Source: Massilia sp. UBA2604 | Lineage (GTDB): Bacteria; Pseudomonadota; Gammaproteobacteria; Burkholderiales; Burkholderiaceae_D | Direction: 5' to 3' | DNA: 19,656 nt | Assembly (NCBI GenBank): GCA_002339265.1 | Contig: DDKG01000284.1 | Span: forward strand, 1-19,656 | Part shown: piece after piece, positions 1 through 7,746 of the stretch | Position numbering within the stretch: position 1 is the first letter of the stretch | Layout: each line of letters opens with the position of its first letter | The notes under the pieces: generated by a model | What the model was told of the DNA's origin: nothing | Seen by the model: the letters and a program-made list of their open reading frames with translations, nothing else | The model's database searches: none | Translations under genes and position numbers: made by a program

Positions 1-575
1 GAGCGCGAAATCGGATAGCCGGCCGCGAACAGCAGGTGTTCGGTGGCCCAGGACACGGCCATCTTCATCGGCATCGTCACCGCCGCCACCAGCTCGCTCG
101 GCAGGGGCACCATGAACAACATGAAGAAGAACGGAAACCACAGCAGGCGCAGCGCCCGCGCGCCGAATTTGAGCAGCACGATTGCCGCCAGCACCGCAAG
201 AATCGACGCGACCTCGAACATCAATATCTTTTGCGAACGGCCCAGCAGGTGGATGCCCAGGCCGAAGGCCAACACGGCCCATCCGGCCCAGTGCGGACGC
301 GGCGGCGTGCTGGTAGCCTTGACTTCGGGCCATTTGCGCCAGATCAGCCACAGGGACAGGAAGAAGATGATCGGTCCATGGCCCTGCTCTTCGCCGATCC
401 AGGCGCCGCCGAACAGGTCGTGGAAGGTGGGGCCGAACAGCAGGGCCAGGCCGAGCAGGACCGGCCACCATTCGGGCAGGGCCTGGCGCAGGCCGGCGCC
501 GACGCCGCGGCCGGACCCGGGACCAGGCGCGGGATCCAGGCCATGCTGCGGGTTCATCTCGCGCCCGGAAGCCAT
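1..575 (-). CDS. xrtB: Exosortase B, N-terminal part (cut by window edge)
   Basis: Integral inner-membrane protease/transpeptidase-like enzyme that recognises PEP-CTERM sorting signals; the B subfamily sits in EPS loci. I translated 191 residues up to the left edge with no stop. After a Gly/Pro-rich N-terminus come hydrophobic helices and exosortase-type landmarks: EEQGHGPIIFFLSLWLIW (about residues 57-74), LLGRSQKILMFE (about 106-117) and WFPFFFMLFMVPLPSE (about 142-157). The sequence ends at GYPISR, just before the expected catalytic Cys, so the Cys/Arg/His active site lies outside the window and cannot be checked. The ATG at 575 is one base after the epsG stop and has GGAG seven bases upstream, which indicates translational coupling. 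Assignment to subfamily B rests on these motifs and on the epsDEFG neighbours. Confidence 0.9.
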   Translation of the reverse strand, partial: MASGREMNPQHGLDPAPGPGSGRGVGAGLRQALPEWWPVLLGLALLFGPTFHDLFGGAWIGEEQGHGPIIFFLSLWLIWRKWPEVKATSTPPRPHWAGWAVLAFGLGIHLLGRSQKILMFEVASILAVLAAIVLLKFGARALRLLWFPFFFMLFMVPLPSELVAAVTMPMKMAVSWATEHLLFAAGYPISR

Positions 576-576
576 G

Positions 577-1446
577 CTAGAACTCCATCACCACTGAACC
601 GACCACTTCGGCGCCGGCATCGGCCATCTGTTCCGCCATGCGCGCCACGTCGGCGATGCGGGTGCGGTGCTTGCACGCTACCAGCAGCACGCCGCCGGCA
701 CGGCCCGCGACCGCCAGCGCATCGGCGCCGGCGGTGCATGGCGGCAAGTCGTACAGGACGACGTCGTGGCGGCTTTCAAGTTGCGCCGACAGCGTGCGAA
801 AGCCCGGCCGCGCCAGCAGTTCTTGCGGATTCGGCGGCAAGGTCCCGGCCGGCAACACCGACAGGTCGGCGAAGGCCGGCACGCGCAGGATGGCGTCCAG
901 GTCGGCCCGCCCCGCCAGCAGGTCGGACAGGCCCTGGCGCGGCCTGAGCCCGAACAATTCGTGCTGGCGCGGCGCGCGCAGGTTGGCGTCCACCAGCAGG
1001 GTCTGCTCGCCGAGCTGCGAAAACACCAGCCCCAGGTTGGCCGCAAACAGGCTGGCGCCATCGTCCGCGCCCGCGCCGGCGATCGCCAGCGCGCGCCGCC
1101 CGCGCGCGAACCAGCGCAGCATCAGCTGGCTGCGGATCGCGCGCAAGGCCTCGACCTGCTGAGAAAATGGCTCGTAGGCGGCGACCAGTCCGGGCGAGAG
1201 CCTGGCCTGCCCTTTTTGCAGGTACGGATAGGCGAACTGCCGGGCCAGCGCCTGCTGGACGTCATCCTCGCTCACCAGGCCCATGCGGATCGCCGCCTCG
1301 CCGAAACGGATGCCCAGGTCCTGGTGGGTGCGCAGCACGCGCTCGGCGTCGTCAACGCTGAGCTTGCCCGCATCGACCAGCAGCGTCCCCATGCTGGCGT
1401 CAAGACCGGCGCTGCTGTGCAGGGCGGATAGCACGGATGAATTCAT
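577..1446 (-). CDS. epsG: EpsG, chain-length determinant BY-kinase-like protein
   Basis: Cytoplasmic P-loop partner of EpsF, of the EpsG type (family name: chain length determinant protein tyrosine kinase EpsG); 289 aa. Residues about 20-76 look like the small MshE/GspE N-terminal domain (TLLVDAGKLS...FGEAAIRMGLVSEDDV). The BY-kinase-like core has the Walker A region at 124-132 (GAGADDGAS), Walker A' LLVDAN at 150-155 and Walker B VVLYDLPP at 229-236. Walker A lacks the usual lysine. The C-terminus (GSVVMEF) has no tyrosine cluster, so tyrosine-kinase activity is doubtful from sequence alone. The ATGA overlap with epsF (4 bases) indicates coupled translation. Separate polypeptides for the Wzz-like and kinase-like parts are normal for this EPS family. 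Confidence 0.9.
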   Translation of the reverse strand: MNSSVLSALHSSAGLDASMGTLLVDAGKLSVDDAERVLRTHQDLGIRFGEAAIRMGLVSEDDVQQALARQFAYPYLQKGQARLSPGLVAAYEPFSQQVEALRAIRSQLMLRWFARGRRALAIAGAGADDGASLFAANLGLVFSQLGEQTLLVDANLRAPRQHELFGLRPRQGLSDLLAGRADLDAILRVPAFADLSVLPAGTLPPNPQELLARPGFRTLSAQLESRHDVVLYDLPPCTAGADALAVAGRAGGVLLVACKHRTRIADVARMAEQMADAGAEVVGSVVMEF

Positions 1447-2891
1447 GGCGAGTCCCCGACTGGTCGGTTCAGGCGCGGCTGCCGGCCCGGCGCCATCAGC
1501 CTGCGGATGCGACCCGTCCGCGCCGGCGTCGCCTGCCAGGCAATGGTGCCCAGCACCGGGATGCCCAGCATGTCGGGCAGGTCGCTGCTGGAGCGCACCG
1601 GCCGTGAGAATAGTTCGAGCAATAGCGCCAGGCCGACGCCGAGCACGGTGCCGAGCAGGATCGCGGCCAGCGTATTGAGCAGGATGCGCGGACCGCTTGG
1701 CGTCGTGGGCGCCACGGCCGGGTTGAGCACCGAGACGTCGGATTGCTCGGACAAGGCCTCGATCCGGGTCTGCGAATAGCGCTGGCTGGCCGCATCGAAG
1801 GCGCGCTGCGCGCCTTCCAGGTCTTTCAGCAAGGGACCGAGCTCGTCGCGGGTACGGTTCAGTTCCAGCACGCGCTCCTTCTGCGCCGCCAGTTCGTCGC
1901 GCAGCTGGGCTTCGCGCTGGCGGAAGACGTCGGCGTTGGCGCCGACGCTGCGGGTGACGGTGCCCAGCGCAGTATTGAGCTCGGCGCGCAGCTTGCCGGC
2001 CTCGGCTGCGGCGGCCTGGTATTGCGGGTGGTTGCGGCCGAAGCGAGACGCGGCCTCGGCCAGCTTGGCATCGGCGCTGGCCAGGTTCATGCGCAGGTTC
2101 TGGATCAGGGCATTGTTGGCGACGTCGGGCGAGTCGACGGCCGCCCCGGCCGCCCCGGCCGCCCCGGCCGCCCCCTCGCGCGAGCCCGCTTCCATCGCAG
2201 CGGCCTGGGCCACGACCAGCTGGGCGGCCAGGTCGTTCAGGCGCGACAGCTCGACGTCGACCCGGTTGTTGTCGAGGCTGACGATGCCCTTTTCTTGCTG
2301 GTACTTCGACAGGCGGGCTTGGGCCGCCTCGAGGTTGTCGCGCAACTGCCTGGTCTGCTCATTGAAATACAGCGAGGCATTCTTGGCCGGTTCGGTCTTG
2401 AGCTGGACGCCGGCGCGCCGGTATTCCTCGGCGAAGGCGTTCGCGACCGCGGCCGCGAACACGGGGTCGGCGCCGCGGAAGCTGATTTCGACCACGCTCG
2501 ATTCGCGCGACGGCATGATCTCGAGCTTCTGGAGCAGCAGGTCGGCCAGCCAGTCGCGCACCGTCCCCTTGCCCTCGTTGGCTTCCTGGAATTGCTGGAC
2601 GACGGCCGGGCTGGACGCCAGGCGCAGCGTGTCGACGACGCGCAGCGCCACGTTCTTGCTGCCGATGATGTCCATTTGCGTTGCCATATAACCTGGCATC
2701 AGTTGTCCCGGCATGGTCAGGCCGGTGAGCGGATCGACGCCCTTGTAGTTGAGCAGCACCGATGCGGTGGCTTCGTAGGTCTTTTGCTGCACCACGCTCC
2801 AGCCGAGGGCGAGCAGCACCGTGACCAGGAGGGTTCCCAGGACGATTTTCTTTCGGGCCAGCAAGATCAGCAGAAATTGATGCAGGTTCAT
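1443..2891 (-). CDS. epsF: EpsF, Wzz-like chain-length determinant
   Basis: Inner-membrane polysaccharide co-polymerase that sets EPS chain length and contacts EpsG; 482 aa. It starts MNLHQFLLILLARKK, with TM1 at about residues 16-35. A Wzz domain follows to about 165, then a long periplasmic coiled coil (about 175-380), the Pro-containing PTTPSGPRILLN motif, TM2 at about 405-427 and a short cytoplasmic tail. The frame stays open far upstream into epsE DNA. I chose the ATG at 2891 because the Wzz-type N-terminus begins there and AAGGTG lies just upstream. A Gly-Ala-Ala repeat (residues 240-251) interrupts the coiled coil; see the repeat at 2139-2174. There is no kinase domain; EpsG supplies it. 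Confidence 0.92.
   Translation of the reverse strand: MNLHQFLLILLARKKIVLGTLLVTVLLALGWSVVQQKTYEATASVLLNYKGVDPLTGLTMPGQLMPGYMATQMDIIGSKNVALRVVDTLRLASSPAVVQQFQEANEGKGTVRDWLADLLLQKLEIMPSRESSVVEISFRGADPVFAAAVANAFAEEYRRAGVQLKTEPAKNASLYFNEQTRQLRDNLEAAQARLSKYQQEKGIVSLDNNRVDVELSRLNDLAAQLVVAQAAAMEAGSREGAAGAAGAAGAAVDSPDVANNALIQNLRMNLASADAKLAEAASRFGRNHPQYQAAAAEAGKLRAELNTALGTVTRSVGANADVFRQREAQLRDELAAQKERVLELNRTRDELGPLLKDLEGAQRAFDAASQRYSQTRIEALSEQSDVSVLNPAVAPTTPSGPRILLNTLAAILLGTVLGVGLALLLELFSRPVRSSSDLPDMLGIPVLGTIAWQATPARTGRIRRLMAPGRQPRLNRPVGDSP
2139..2174 (-). repeat. 9-base tandem repeat inside epsF (4 copies)
   Basis: Four perfect head-to-tail copies of ggccgcccc (plus strand) in frame with epsF. They encode the Gly-Ala-Ala run at about residues 240-251 within the periplasmic coiled coil. 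Because the unit is a multiple of three, gain or loss of copies would change protein length without a frameshift. Confidence 0.9.
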
Positions 2892-2998
2892 GGGGCACCT
2901 TTGCTTGCGGGACCAGCTTGGACATCCAGCGGGCGTCCTGTGGGACATCACACCGGCTCCGATTACGTGCCGGATGACCGTGCTGCAAACTATCACCG

Positions 2999-3043
2999 CG
3001 TGGACGGCGAAGCCGCCCACCGTACCATCACGAGCCGTCCACG
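2999..3043 (-). other. Hairpin directly after the epsE stop codon
   Basis: A perfect 10-base inverted repeat (cgtggacggc at 2999-3008 and gccgtccacg at 3034-3043) with a 25-base loop abuts the epsE TAA. It lies in the 152-base epsE-epsF gap, by far the longest gap inside this operon. No T-run follows on the minus strand, so it is not a standard Rho-independent terminator. An mRNA-stability, processing or attenuation role for lowering epsFG-xrtB relative to epsE is inference. Confidence 0.55.
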
Positions 3044-3832
3044 TTAAAACCAGCTCTCGCGCACGACGATCACATCGTCGACCTGGACCGGATCGCCGGC
3101 CTGGACGTCCAGCGTGACCGGCTTGCCGCTGGCGTCGCGGCGCGAGACCTTGATGCCGTTGTCGCTGCCGCGCGGGCTCAGGCCGCCGCCAGCCGAGATC
3201 GCCTGCTGCACCGTCATCCCGCGCTCCAGGCGGAACGGCCCTGGACGGCCGACCTCGCCGGTGACGTAGGCGCGCGGCGCCCGCTCCACGAAGATGATGT
3301 CGCCGCCCGCCACTTCGTAGTCCCGGTCGAGTTCGCCCTTGCGCACCATGTCGACCACGTCGATGGTCTCGCGCGTCGTCTTGCCGTCGCGCGTGCGCAC
3401 CAGGCTGATCATGTCGCCGCCGTCGCCATGGATGCCGCCGGCCAGCGCCAGCATGTCGAGCACCTTGCGCCTGCCTTCGACCGGATAGCGGCCCGGCCGG
3501 TTCACGAGGCCCAGCACCGACACTTGTTGGCTGGCCAGCGTGGTGACCAGCATGTTCACCTGGGCCCGCTTGATGTAGCCGCCCTTCTCGAGCTGGCCGG
3601 CGACCTTCTTCTCGGCAGCCGCCACCGACAGGCCGCCGACGGCTACCTGGCCCAGCAGCGGAAACGTGATGTGGCCGCTCTCGCTGACGCGGGTCTCGAT
3701 CGACATGTCGGGGCTGCCATACACGGACAGCTTGACCACGTCGCCGGCCCCCAGCAGCACCTCGGCCGCACCGGCTACGCCCATGCCCAGCATGAAGGCG
3801 GCGCCCGTCATCCACTTGATCCAGCGTTTCAT
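3044..3832 (-). CDS. epsE: EpsE, polysaccharide export protein (Poly_export/SLBB)
   Basis: Periplasmic/outer-membrane export protein of the Wza-related family, EpsE branch; 262 aa. A Sec signal peptide covers about residues 1-22 (basic MKRWIKW, hydrophobic core, AGAAE cleavage region). There is no lipobox Cys, unlike Wza. The Poly_export domain spans about residues 26-100 (LLGAGDVVKLSVYGSPDMS, then ESGHITFPLLGQV). Two SLBB-type modules follow at about 103-155 (VSVLGLVNRPGRYPV) and 188-240 (AYVTGEVGRPGPF, ISAGGGLSPRG). The ATG at 3832 has GGAG seven bases upstream and lies 42 bases after epsD. It would form the conduit for polymer handed on by EpsF, probably together with the EpsL barrel. Confidence 0.94.
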   Translation of the reverse strand: MKRWIKWMTGAAFMLGMGVAGAAEVLLGAGDVVKLSVYGSPDMSIETRVSESGHITFPLLGQVAVGGLSVAAAEKKVAGQLEKGGYIKRAQVNMLVTTLASQQVSVLGLVNRPGRYPVEGRRKVLDMLALAGGIHGDGGDMISLVRTRDGKTTRETIDVVDMVRKGELDRDYEVAGGDIIFVERAPRAYVTGEVGRPGPFRLERGMTVQQAISAGGGLSPRGSDNGIKVSRRDASGKPVTLDVQAGDPVQVDDVIVVRESWF

Positions 3833-3874
3833 CGTCAGTCTCCAGGAACGTCGTTGGGAAGTCCTACGAAAACC

Positions 3875-4984
3875 TTACTTGAGTCCAGCCACGCCGCGAT
3901 CGAGCGCCGCCTTGTCGGCGCGGGCGTCCTCGTCTACGGTGTCGGCCACCGGGCCGATGTCGCCATCGTCCACTGTCGCGCCCGTTTCCAGGCCGGTGCG
4001 CGCCGCTGCGGCGGACATGCCCGCCAGCGCCGCCGGCGCCGCGGCCGGGAGCGCGCCAGGTGTGGCGGGGTCGGGCGCCAGGTCCTTGTTCAGGTATTCG
4101 ATCCTGGCGGTGGCGCGCAGGCGCTGGATCTCGGCCTGCGCCAGTTCCTTGTTCTTGCGGTTGGCCAGGTATTGCGCGATCTGCGGGGCGGCGATCGCCA
4201 GCGACACCGGCGCATCGCGTACCTCGTCGATCGAGGTCAGGAGTGCGCGCTGCCCTTCCTGCACCAGGAACAGCTGGCCCTTCGGCAACGACAACAGCTT
4301 GGCGGCCAGCTCGGGCTTGAGGTCGGCAGTGCTGCGCGTGACCTGGGCGCGGCCGTAGGCGATCTGCCTGGTGTCGAGATAGGCCGCCACTTCCTCGAGC
4401 GACCGGGCCTTGTCGGCGGCGGCGCGCAGCTCTTGTGTGACGCCGGATGCCGGGAAGATGAGCTGGTTCATCGCGAACTGGCGGCGGTTGGCGAAGAACT
4501 GGGGATGCTTGTTGTAATAATCCTCGATCTCGGCCTCGGTCGGGCGGCCGACGTCGCCCACCCGCTTCTGCATATAGGCCTGAGCGATGATCAGGGAGCG
4601 CGCGCGCTCGATCGCCTGCATCACCTTGGGATCGCGGTCGACTTTCTCCTTGGCCGCTTCGTTTTCGAGCAGTTCGCGGTCGATCAGGGCCTGCAGCAGC
4701 TGCTTGCTGGCGGTCTGCTGCTGGGCGGCCGGCACGCCGGCGCGCTGTATTTCTTCATTGAGCTGCAACACCGTGATCTCTTCGCCGTTCACGCTGGCCA
4801 GCGCCTGGCCGGGCTTGGTCTCGGGCACCGGCTTGTCCCGATTGCAGCCTACCAGCGCGACGCTGGCCAGGACCAGGGCCGCGCACACGGCTGAGCGCAA
4901 GGCTGAACGCAAGGCTGGCTTCGGGCTGAACCCCGCTGCAAATGAAAGCGACAAGTCTCCGGCATTCTGATGCGAGCTCTGCAT
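3875..4984 (-). CDS. epsD: EpsD, PPIase-like lipoprotein of EPS locus
   Basis: EpsD-family peptidyl-prolyl cis-trans isomerase-like protein (SurA/PpiD related), thought to help fold or assemble EPS machinery in the periplasm; 369 aa from the ATG at 4984. The frame is open further upstream into the fcl 3' end. I chose 4984 because TGGAG precedes it by six bases and the protein then has a signal peptide ending in lipobox LVGC (Cys47). Asn follows the Cys, with no Asp at +2, which suggests the outer membrane. Residues about 60-215 resemble the SurA N-domain (NGEEITVLQLNEEIQ, LLQALIDRELLENEAA). The parvulin-like part (about 215-300) is degenerate. The last 65 residues are an Ala/Asp-rich low-complexity tail. 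A 12-base duplication falls in the signal peptide. Confidence 0.88.
   Translation of the reverse strand: MQSSHQNAGDLSLSFAAGFSPKPALRSALRSAVCAALVLASVALVGCNRDKPVPETKPGQALASVNGEEITVLQLNEEIQRAGVPAAQQQTASKQLLQALIDRELLENEAAKEKVDRDPKVMQAIERARSLIIAQAYMQKRVGDVGRPTEAEIEDYYNKHPQFFANRRQFAMNQLIFPASGVTQELRAAADKARSLEEVAAYLDTRQIAYGRAQVTRSTADLKPELAAKLLSLPKGQLFLVQEGQRALLTSIDEVRDAPVSLAIAAPQIAQYLANRKNKELAQAEIQRLRATARIEYLNKDLAPDPATPGALPAAAPAALAGMSAAAARTGLETGATVDDGDIGPVADTVDEDARADKAALDRGVAGLK
4889..4912 (-). repeat. 12-base tandem duplication in epsD signal peptide
   Basis: Two adjacent 12-base units (ggctgagcgcaa, ggctgaacgcaa; 11 of 12 identical), followed by a partial third unit. They encode the ALRSALRSA stretch of the signal peptide n-region. 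The change is in frame and adds one extra basic residue (Arg) before the hydrophobic core. Confidence 0.75.
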
Positions 4985-5015
4985 GGTGTTCTCCAGCGTA
5001 TGGACGGCATGGCTC

Positions 5016-6059
5016 TCAGGCATGCGCGGTCCGGGGTGAAATCTGCCATTCTGGACCGCTCGAGCCATCTTCTCTGTTGTGCATTTCACATCGTGCGTCG
5101 GGTTCGCCACTGCAGGAAAGATAGGCAAGATAGGCGCGCTGCAAGCCCTCGGCCAGCGGCGTGCTGGCGCGCCAGCCCAGCGCCGCCAGCTTGGAGACGT
5201 CGAGCAGCTTGCGCGGCGTGCCGTCGGGCTTGCTCGCGTCGAAGACGATGTCGCCCCGGTAGCCCACGGTCTGGCCCACCAGGCGCGCCAGCTCGGCGAT
5301 GGTCACGTCCTGGCCGGTGCCGACATTGATGTGCGAATGCATGGGGTCAGTAGCGGCCGCATAGGCCTCGGGCGCCAGCTCCATCACGTGGACGCTGGCG
5401 GCGGCCATGTCGTCGACGTAGAGGAACTCGCGCATCGGCTTGCCGCTGCCCCAGATCACGACCTGGGGCGCTTCGCTCGTCTTTGCCTCATGAAAACGGC
5501 GCAGCAAGGCGGGAATGACGTGGCTGTTCTCGGGGTGGTAATTGTCGCCGGGACCGTACAGATTGGTGGGCATCACGCTGCGATAGTCGGTGCCGTATTG
5601 ACGGTTATAGCTTTCGCACAGCTTGATGCCGGCAATCTTGGCCATGGCATACGGTTCGTTGGTCGGCTCGAGCATGCCGTTCATCAAGTATTCTTCGCGG
5701 ATCGGCTGCGCCGCCAGGCGCGGATAGATGCAGGACGAGCCGAGGAACAGCAGCTTGCGCACGCCTGCGCGCCAGGCCTCGTGCACCACATTGGCCTGCA
5801 CCATCAGGTTGTCGTAGATGAACTCGGCTGGATAGCTGTTGTTGGCGTGGATGCCGCCCACCCTCGCCGCGGCCAGGTAGACCTGGTCGATGTCTTCGCT
5901 GCGGAAGAAGTCGCGCACCTGTACCTGGTCGGTCAGCTCGAGCTGCTCGTGGCTGCGGGTGACGACCTCGGTCTGCCCTGCGGCGCGCAACGCGCGCACG
6001 ATGGCCGAGCCGACCAGGCCGCGGTGACCGGCAACATAGATGCGTGGCTTGGTGCGCAC
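5016..6059 (-). CDS. fcl: GDP-L-fucose synthase with extended C-terminus
   Basis: NADPH-dependent epimerase/reductase turning GDP-4-keto-6-deoxymannose into GDP-L-fucose, so the EPS probably contains fucose or a related sugar. SDR-extended fold: nucleotide-binding GHRGLVGSA (residues 11-19), [12 protein letters not shown] (64-74), active-site GSSCIYPR (Ser108, Ser109, Cys110) and Tyr137-x3-Lys141. The start is a GTG at 6059 with GGAGG five bases upstream. An ATG two bases further up is in another frame. The protein has 347 residues against about 320 in E. coli. After AYLAYL the last 33 residues (about 315-347) are polar and look unlike the family. The partner gmd is not in the window. The epsD start is 31 bases downstream. 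Confidence 0.93.
   Translation of the reverse strand: MRTKPRIYVAGHRGLVGSAIVRALRAAGQTEVVTRSHEQLELTDQVQVRDFFRSEDIDQVYLAAARVGGIHANNSYPAEFIYDNLMVQANVVHEAWRAGVRKLLFLGSSCIYPRLAAQPIREEYLMNGMLEPTNEPYAMAKIAGIKLCESYNRQYGTDYRSVMPTNLYGPGDNYHPENSHVIPALLRRFHEAKTSEAPQVVIWGSGKPMREFLYVDDMAAASVHVMELAPEAYAAATDPMHSHINVGTGQDVTIAELARLVGQTVGYRGDIVFDASKPDGTPRKLLDVSKLAALGWRASTPLAEGLQRAYLAYLSCSGEPDARCEMHNREDGSSGPEWQISPRTAHA
5118..5135 (-). repeat. 9-base tandem duplication at the fcl C-terminal junction
   Basis: Two perfect adjacent copies of aagataggc (plus strand) encode Ala-Tyr-Leu-Ala-Tyr-Leu. This is where the conserved GDP-fucose synthase fold ends and the unusual tail starts. Confidence 0.8.
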
Positions 6060-6142
6060 ATTGACCTCCCGTGATCAATGCCTGTATTCCCCGCCCAATT
6101 GCAGCGGAGAAATCGGCCATTGTTCTTGCATTCCAGTTAACG

Positions 6143-6170
6143 ATTTTACCCAGCCCGGATGGCCGCGCAA
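6143..6170 (-). promoter_or_regulatory. Possible sigma-70 promoter for fcl-epsDEFG-xrtB
   Basis: On the minus strand, TTGCGC (6165-6170, 3 of 6 to the -35 consensus) is followed by a 16-base spacer and TAAAAT (6143-6148, 5 of 6 to the -10 consensus). It sits about 85 bases before the fcl GTG, in the gap that splits the EPS locus into two transcription units. The -35 is weak, so activator dependence is possible. Confidence 0.35.
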
Positions 6171-6190
6171 GCTTGTCGGCAATCGTCCAG

Positions 6191-6216
6191 ATCAAAGAGC
6201 GCGTCGATAAGCGCTC
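6191..6216 (-). terminator. Weak terminator-like hairpin after the wcaJ unit
   Basis: A perfect 6-base stem (gagcgc at 6197-6202, gcgctc at 6211-6216; 8-base loop) is followed on the minus strand by TTTGAT. It lies 130 bases after the wcaJ stop and upstream of the candidate fcl promoter, a sensible place to end the epsL-wcaJ transcript. The T-run is short, so termination may be partial or absent. Confidence 0.3.
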
Positions 6217-6316
6217 ATCCGTTTCCAAGACAAAATTGATTGGCTTGCGAGTCGGCCGGGAATCCCAACCACCCTGCCATTCGATGCGCGCGAAGCCCGA
6301 CGGTTCAATTTTCGCG

Positions 6317-6337
6317 CGCCGCACCTGGCCGGCGGCG
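6317..6337 (-). other. GC-rich hairpin just after the wcaJ stop
   Basis: A 6-base perfect stem (cgccgc at 6317-6322 and gcggcg at 6332-6337, 9-base loop) begins nine bases after the wcaJ stop. There is no T-run after it. It may protect the 3' end or act with Rho, or may be chance in GC-rich DNA. Apart from this, the 6191 hairpin and the 6143 promoter candidate, I see nothing in the 286-base gap 6060-6345. Confidence 0.25.
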
Positions 6338-6345
6338 AGAGCGCA

Positions 6346-7728
6346 TCAGTGCGCGTTCTCGCGCGTGAGGACGACCTTGACGGTCTTGAGGATGATCCAC
6401 AGATCGAGCCACAGCGACCAGTTTCGCAGGTAATCGAGGTCGTACTGGATGCGCGCCTCCATCTTGTCGAGGGTTGCCGTCTCGCCGCGCAAGCCATGCA
6501 CCTGGGCCCAGCCGGTAATGCCCGGCTTGACCTTGTGACGCAGCATGTAACCCTTGATGAGCTTGCGGTATTCCTCGTTGTGCGCGACCGCATGCGGACG
6601 CGGCCCGACCACGCTCATCCGTCCCTGCAGTGCATTGATAAACTGCGGCAACTCGTCGAGCGAGGTGCGGCGCAGGAAGCGACCGAGGCGCGTGATGCGG
6701 CCGTCGCCGGCCCTGGCCTGGACGATGGTCGGCCCGTCGTCCAGCACCGTCATGGAACGGAATTTATAGATATAGATTTCTTCGCCATACAGCCCATAGC
6801 GGCGCTGCTTGAACAGCACCGGGCCGGGCGAGCCGAGCTTCACGGCAAGCGCGATCACCAGCATCAGCGGCCCCAGCAGCAGCAAGGCCAGCGCGCTGAC
6901 CACGACGTCGGTACCGCGCTTGAGCACGCTGTTAAAACCCATGAATGGCGTCTCGCTGATCGCGATCACCGGCATGCCGCCCACGGTATCGAACCGCGCC
7001 TGCATCAGGTCGAACACATACACGTCGGGCAGGAAATACACCGAGGCGGTGGTGTCCTTCAACTCGTCGATCAGCTGGCGGATGCGCGGCTGGGCCGAGA
7101 CCGGCTGGCTGATGAAGATCATCTTGATATTCTTGCGCCGGACATGGGCGGCGACGTCGGCCATCTTGCCCAGCACCGGATAGCGCAGGCCCGGCGGCTG
7201 GCGGCCGTCGGTACGGTCGTCGAAAAATCCCTGCACCTGCATGAACAGGTTCGGATGGCGCTCGCAGACACCGGCGAACTTGATGCCGGCTTCGTTGGCG
7301 CCGACCACGACGATCGAGCGCAGTTCACGCGCCTGCTTGCGCCCTCCGGTGGCGAAGCGCACCGCGATGTGGCTGGCCAGGATCGTCAGCGGCGTCGCCA
7401 CCGCCCACACCAGCAACACCCGCTGGTCGTAATAGTATTTCATGCCGCTGGCCGAGCCCAGGAAGTACAGCACGGCAATCGTCAGGCACCAGCCGAACAC
7501 CGTATCGCGCGCATAGGCCAGCATGCGGCCGCTGCGCCAGGTGCGGTAGGGATCGATTTGCTGGTAGACGGCCGACGAGATGAAGAAGGCCAGGACCATC
7601 AGCACCAGGCAATAGCCCGAAAACGGTTCGCCAAAGGCCACTGTCGCCAGGTACAGGCTGCCCATTACGATCAGCGGATCGAGCACGCGCTGGAAGAACG
7701 AAATGATGGGAATGTCGTTGACCGTCAT
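6346..7728 (-). CDS. wcaJ: Undecaprenyl-phosphate sugar phosphotransferase (EPS priming enzyme)
   Basis: Inner-membrane polyisoprenyl-phosphate hexose-1-phosphate transferase that starts EPS repeat-unit synthesis, most likely with glucose-1-phosphate; 460 aa. The N-terminal half has four predicted TM helices (about residues 14-34, 38-56, 78-95, 103-124) and a CoA-binding-like domain (SIVVVGANEAG, 138-148). A fifth hydrophobic segment lies at about 274-296. The catalytic domain has KFRSM (322-326), the RRTSLDELPQ motif (353-362), VGPRPHAVAHNEEY (374-387) and KPGITGWAQVHGLRGET (401-417). The GPRPHAVAHNE form is typical of WcaJ/GumD-like glucose transferases. In exosortase-linked loci a similar protein is called EpsB. 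The start lies 18 bases after epsL, so the two are likely cotranscribed. Confidence 0.92.
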   Translation of the reverse strand: MTVNDIPIISFFQRVLDPLIVMGSLYLATVAFGEPFSGYCLVLMVLAFFISSAVYQQIDPYRTWRSGRMLAYARDTVFGWCLTIAVLYFLGSASGMKYYYDQRVLLVWAVATPLTILASHIAVRFATGGRKQARELRSIVVVGANEAGIKFAGVCERHPNLFMQVQGFFDDRTDGRQPPGLRYPVLGKMADVAAHVRRKNIKMIFISQPVSAQPRIRQLIDELKDTTASVYFLPDVYVFDLMQARFDTVGGMPVIAISETPFMGFNSVLKRGTDVVVSALALLLLGPLMLVIALAVKLGSPGPVLFKQRRYGLYGEEIYIYKFRSMTVLDDGPTIVQARAGDGRITRLGRFLRRTSLDELPQFINALQGRMSVVGPRPHAVAHNEEYRKLIKGYMLRHKVKPGITGWAQVHGLRGETATLDKMEARIQYDLDYLRNWSLWLDLWIILKTVKVVLTRENAH

Positions 7729-7746
7729 GCGCCGCCACGTCGATGG

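Noticed and set aside
2892..3815. N-terminal extension of EpsF through epsE DNA (790-residue frame)
   Set aside because: The extra 308 residues are a shadow of epsE; a Shine-Dalgarno and a typical Wzz N-terminus support the start at 2891.
3428..4894. Plus-strand frame of 488 codons across epsE and epsD
   Set aside because: It spans two real genes and their gap in antisense and has no recognisable features.
6061..6063. ATG two bases upstream of the fcl GTG
   Set aside because: It is in another frame that encodes only a low-complexity shadow peptide; the GTG frame begins directly with the Rossmann fold.
6240..6300. Sigma-54 promoter in front of fcl (TGGCAG...TTGG)
   Set aside because: The -12 element has GG instead of GC, so the key consensus is missing.
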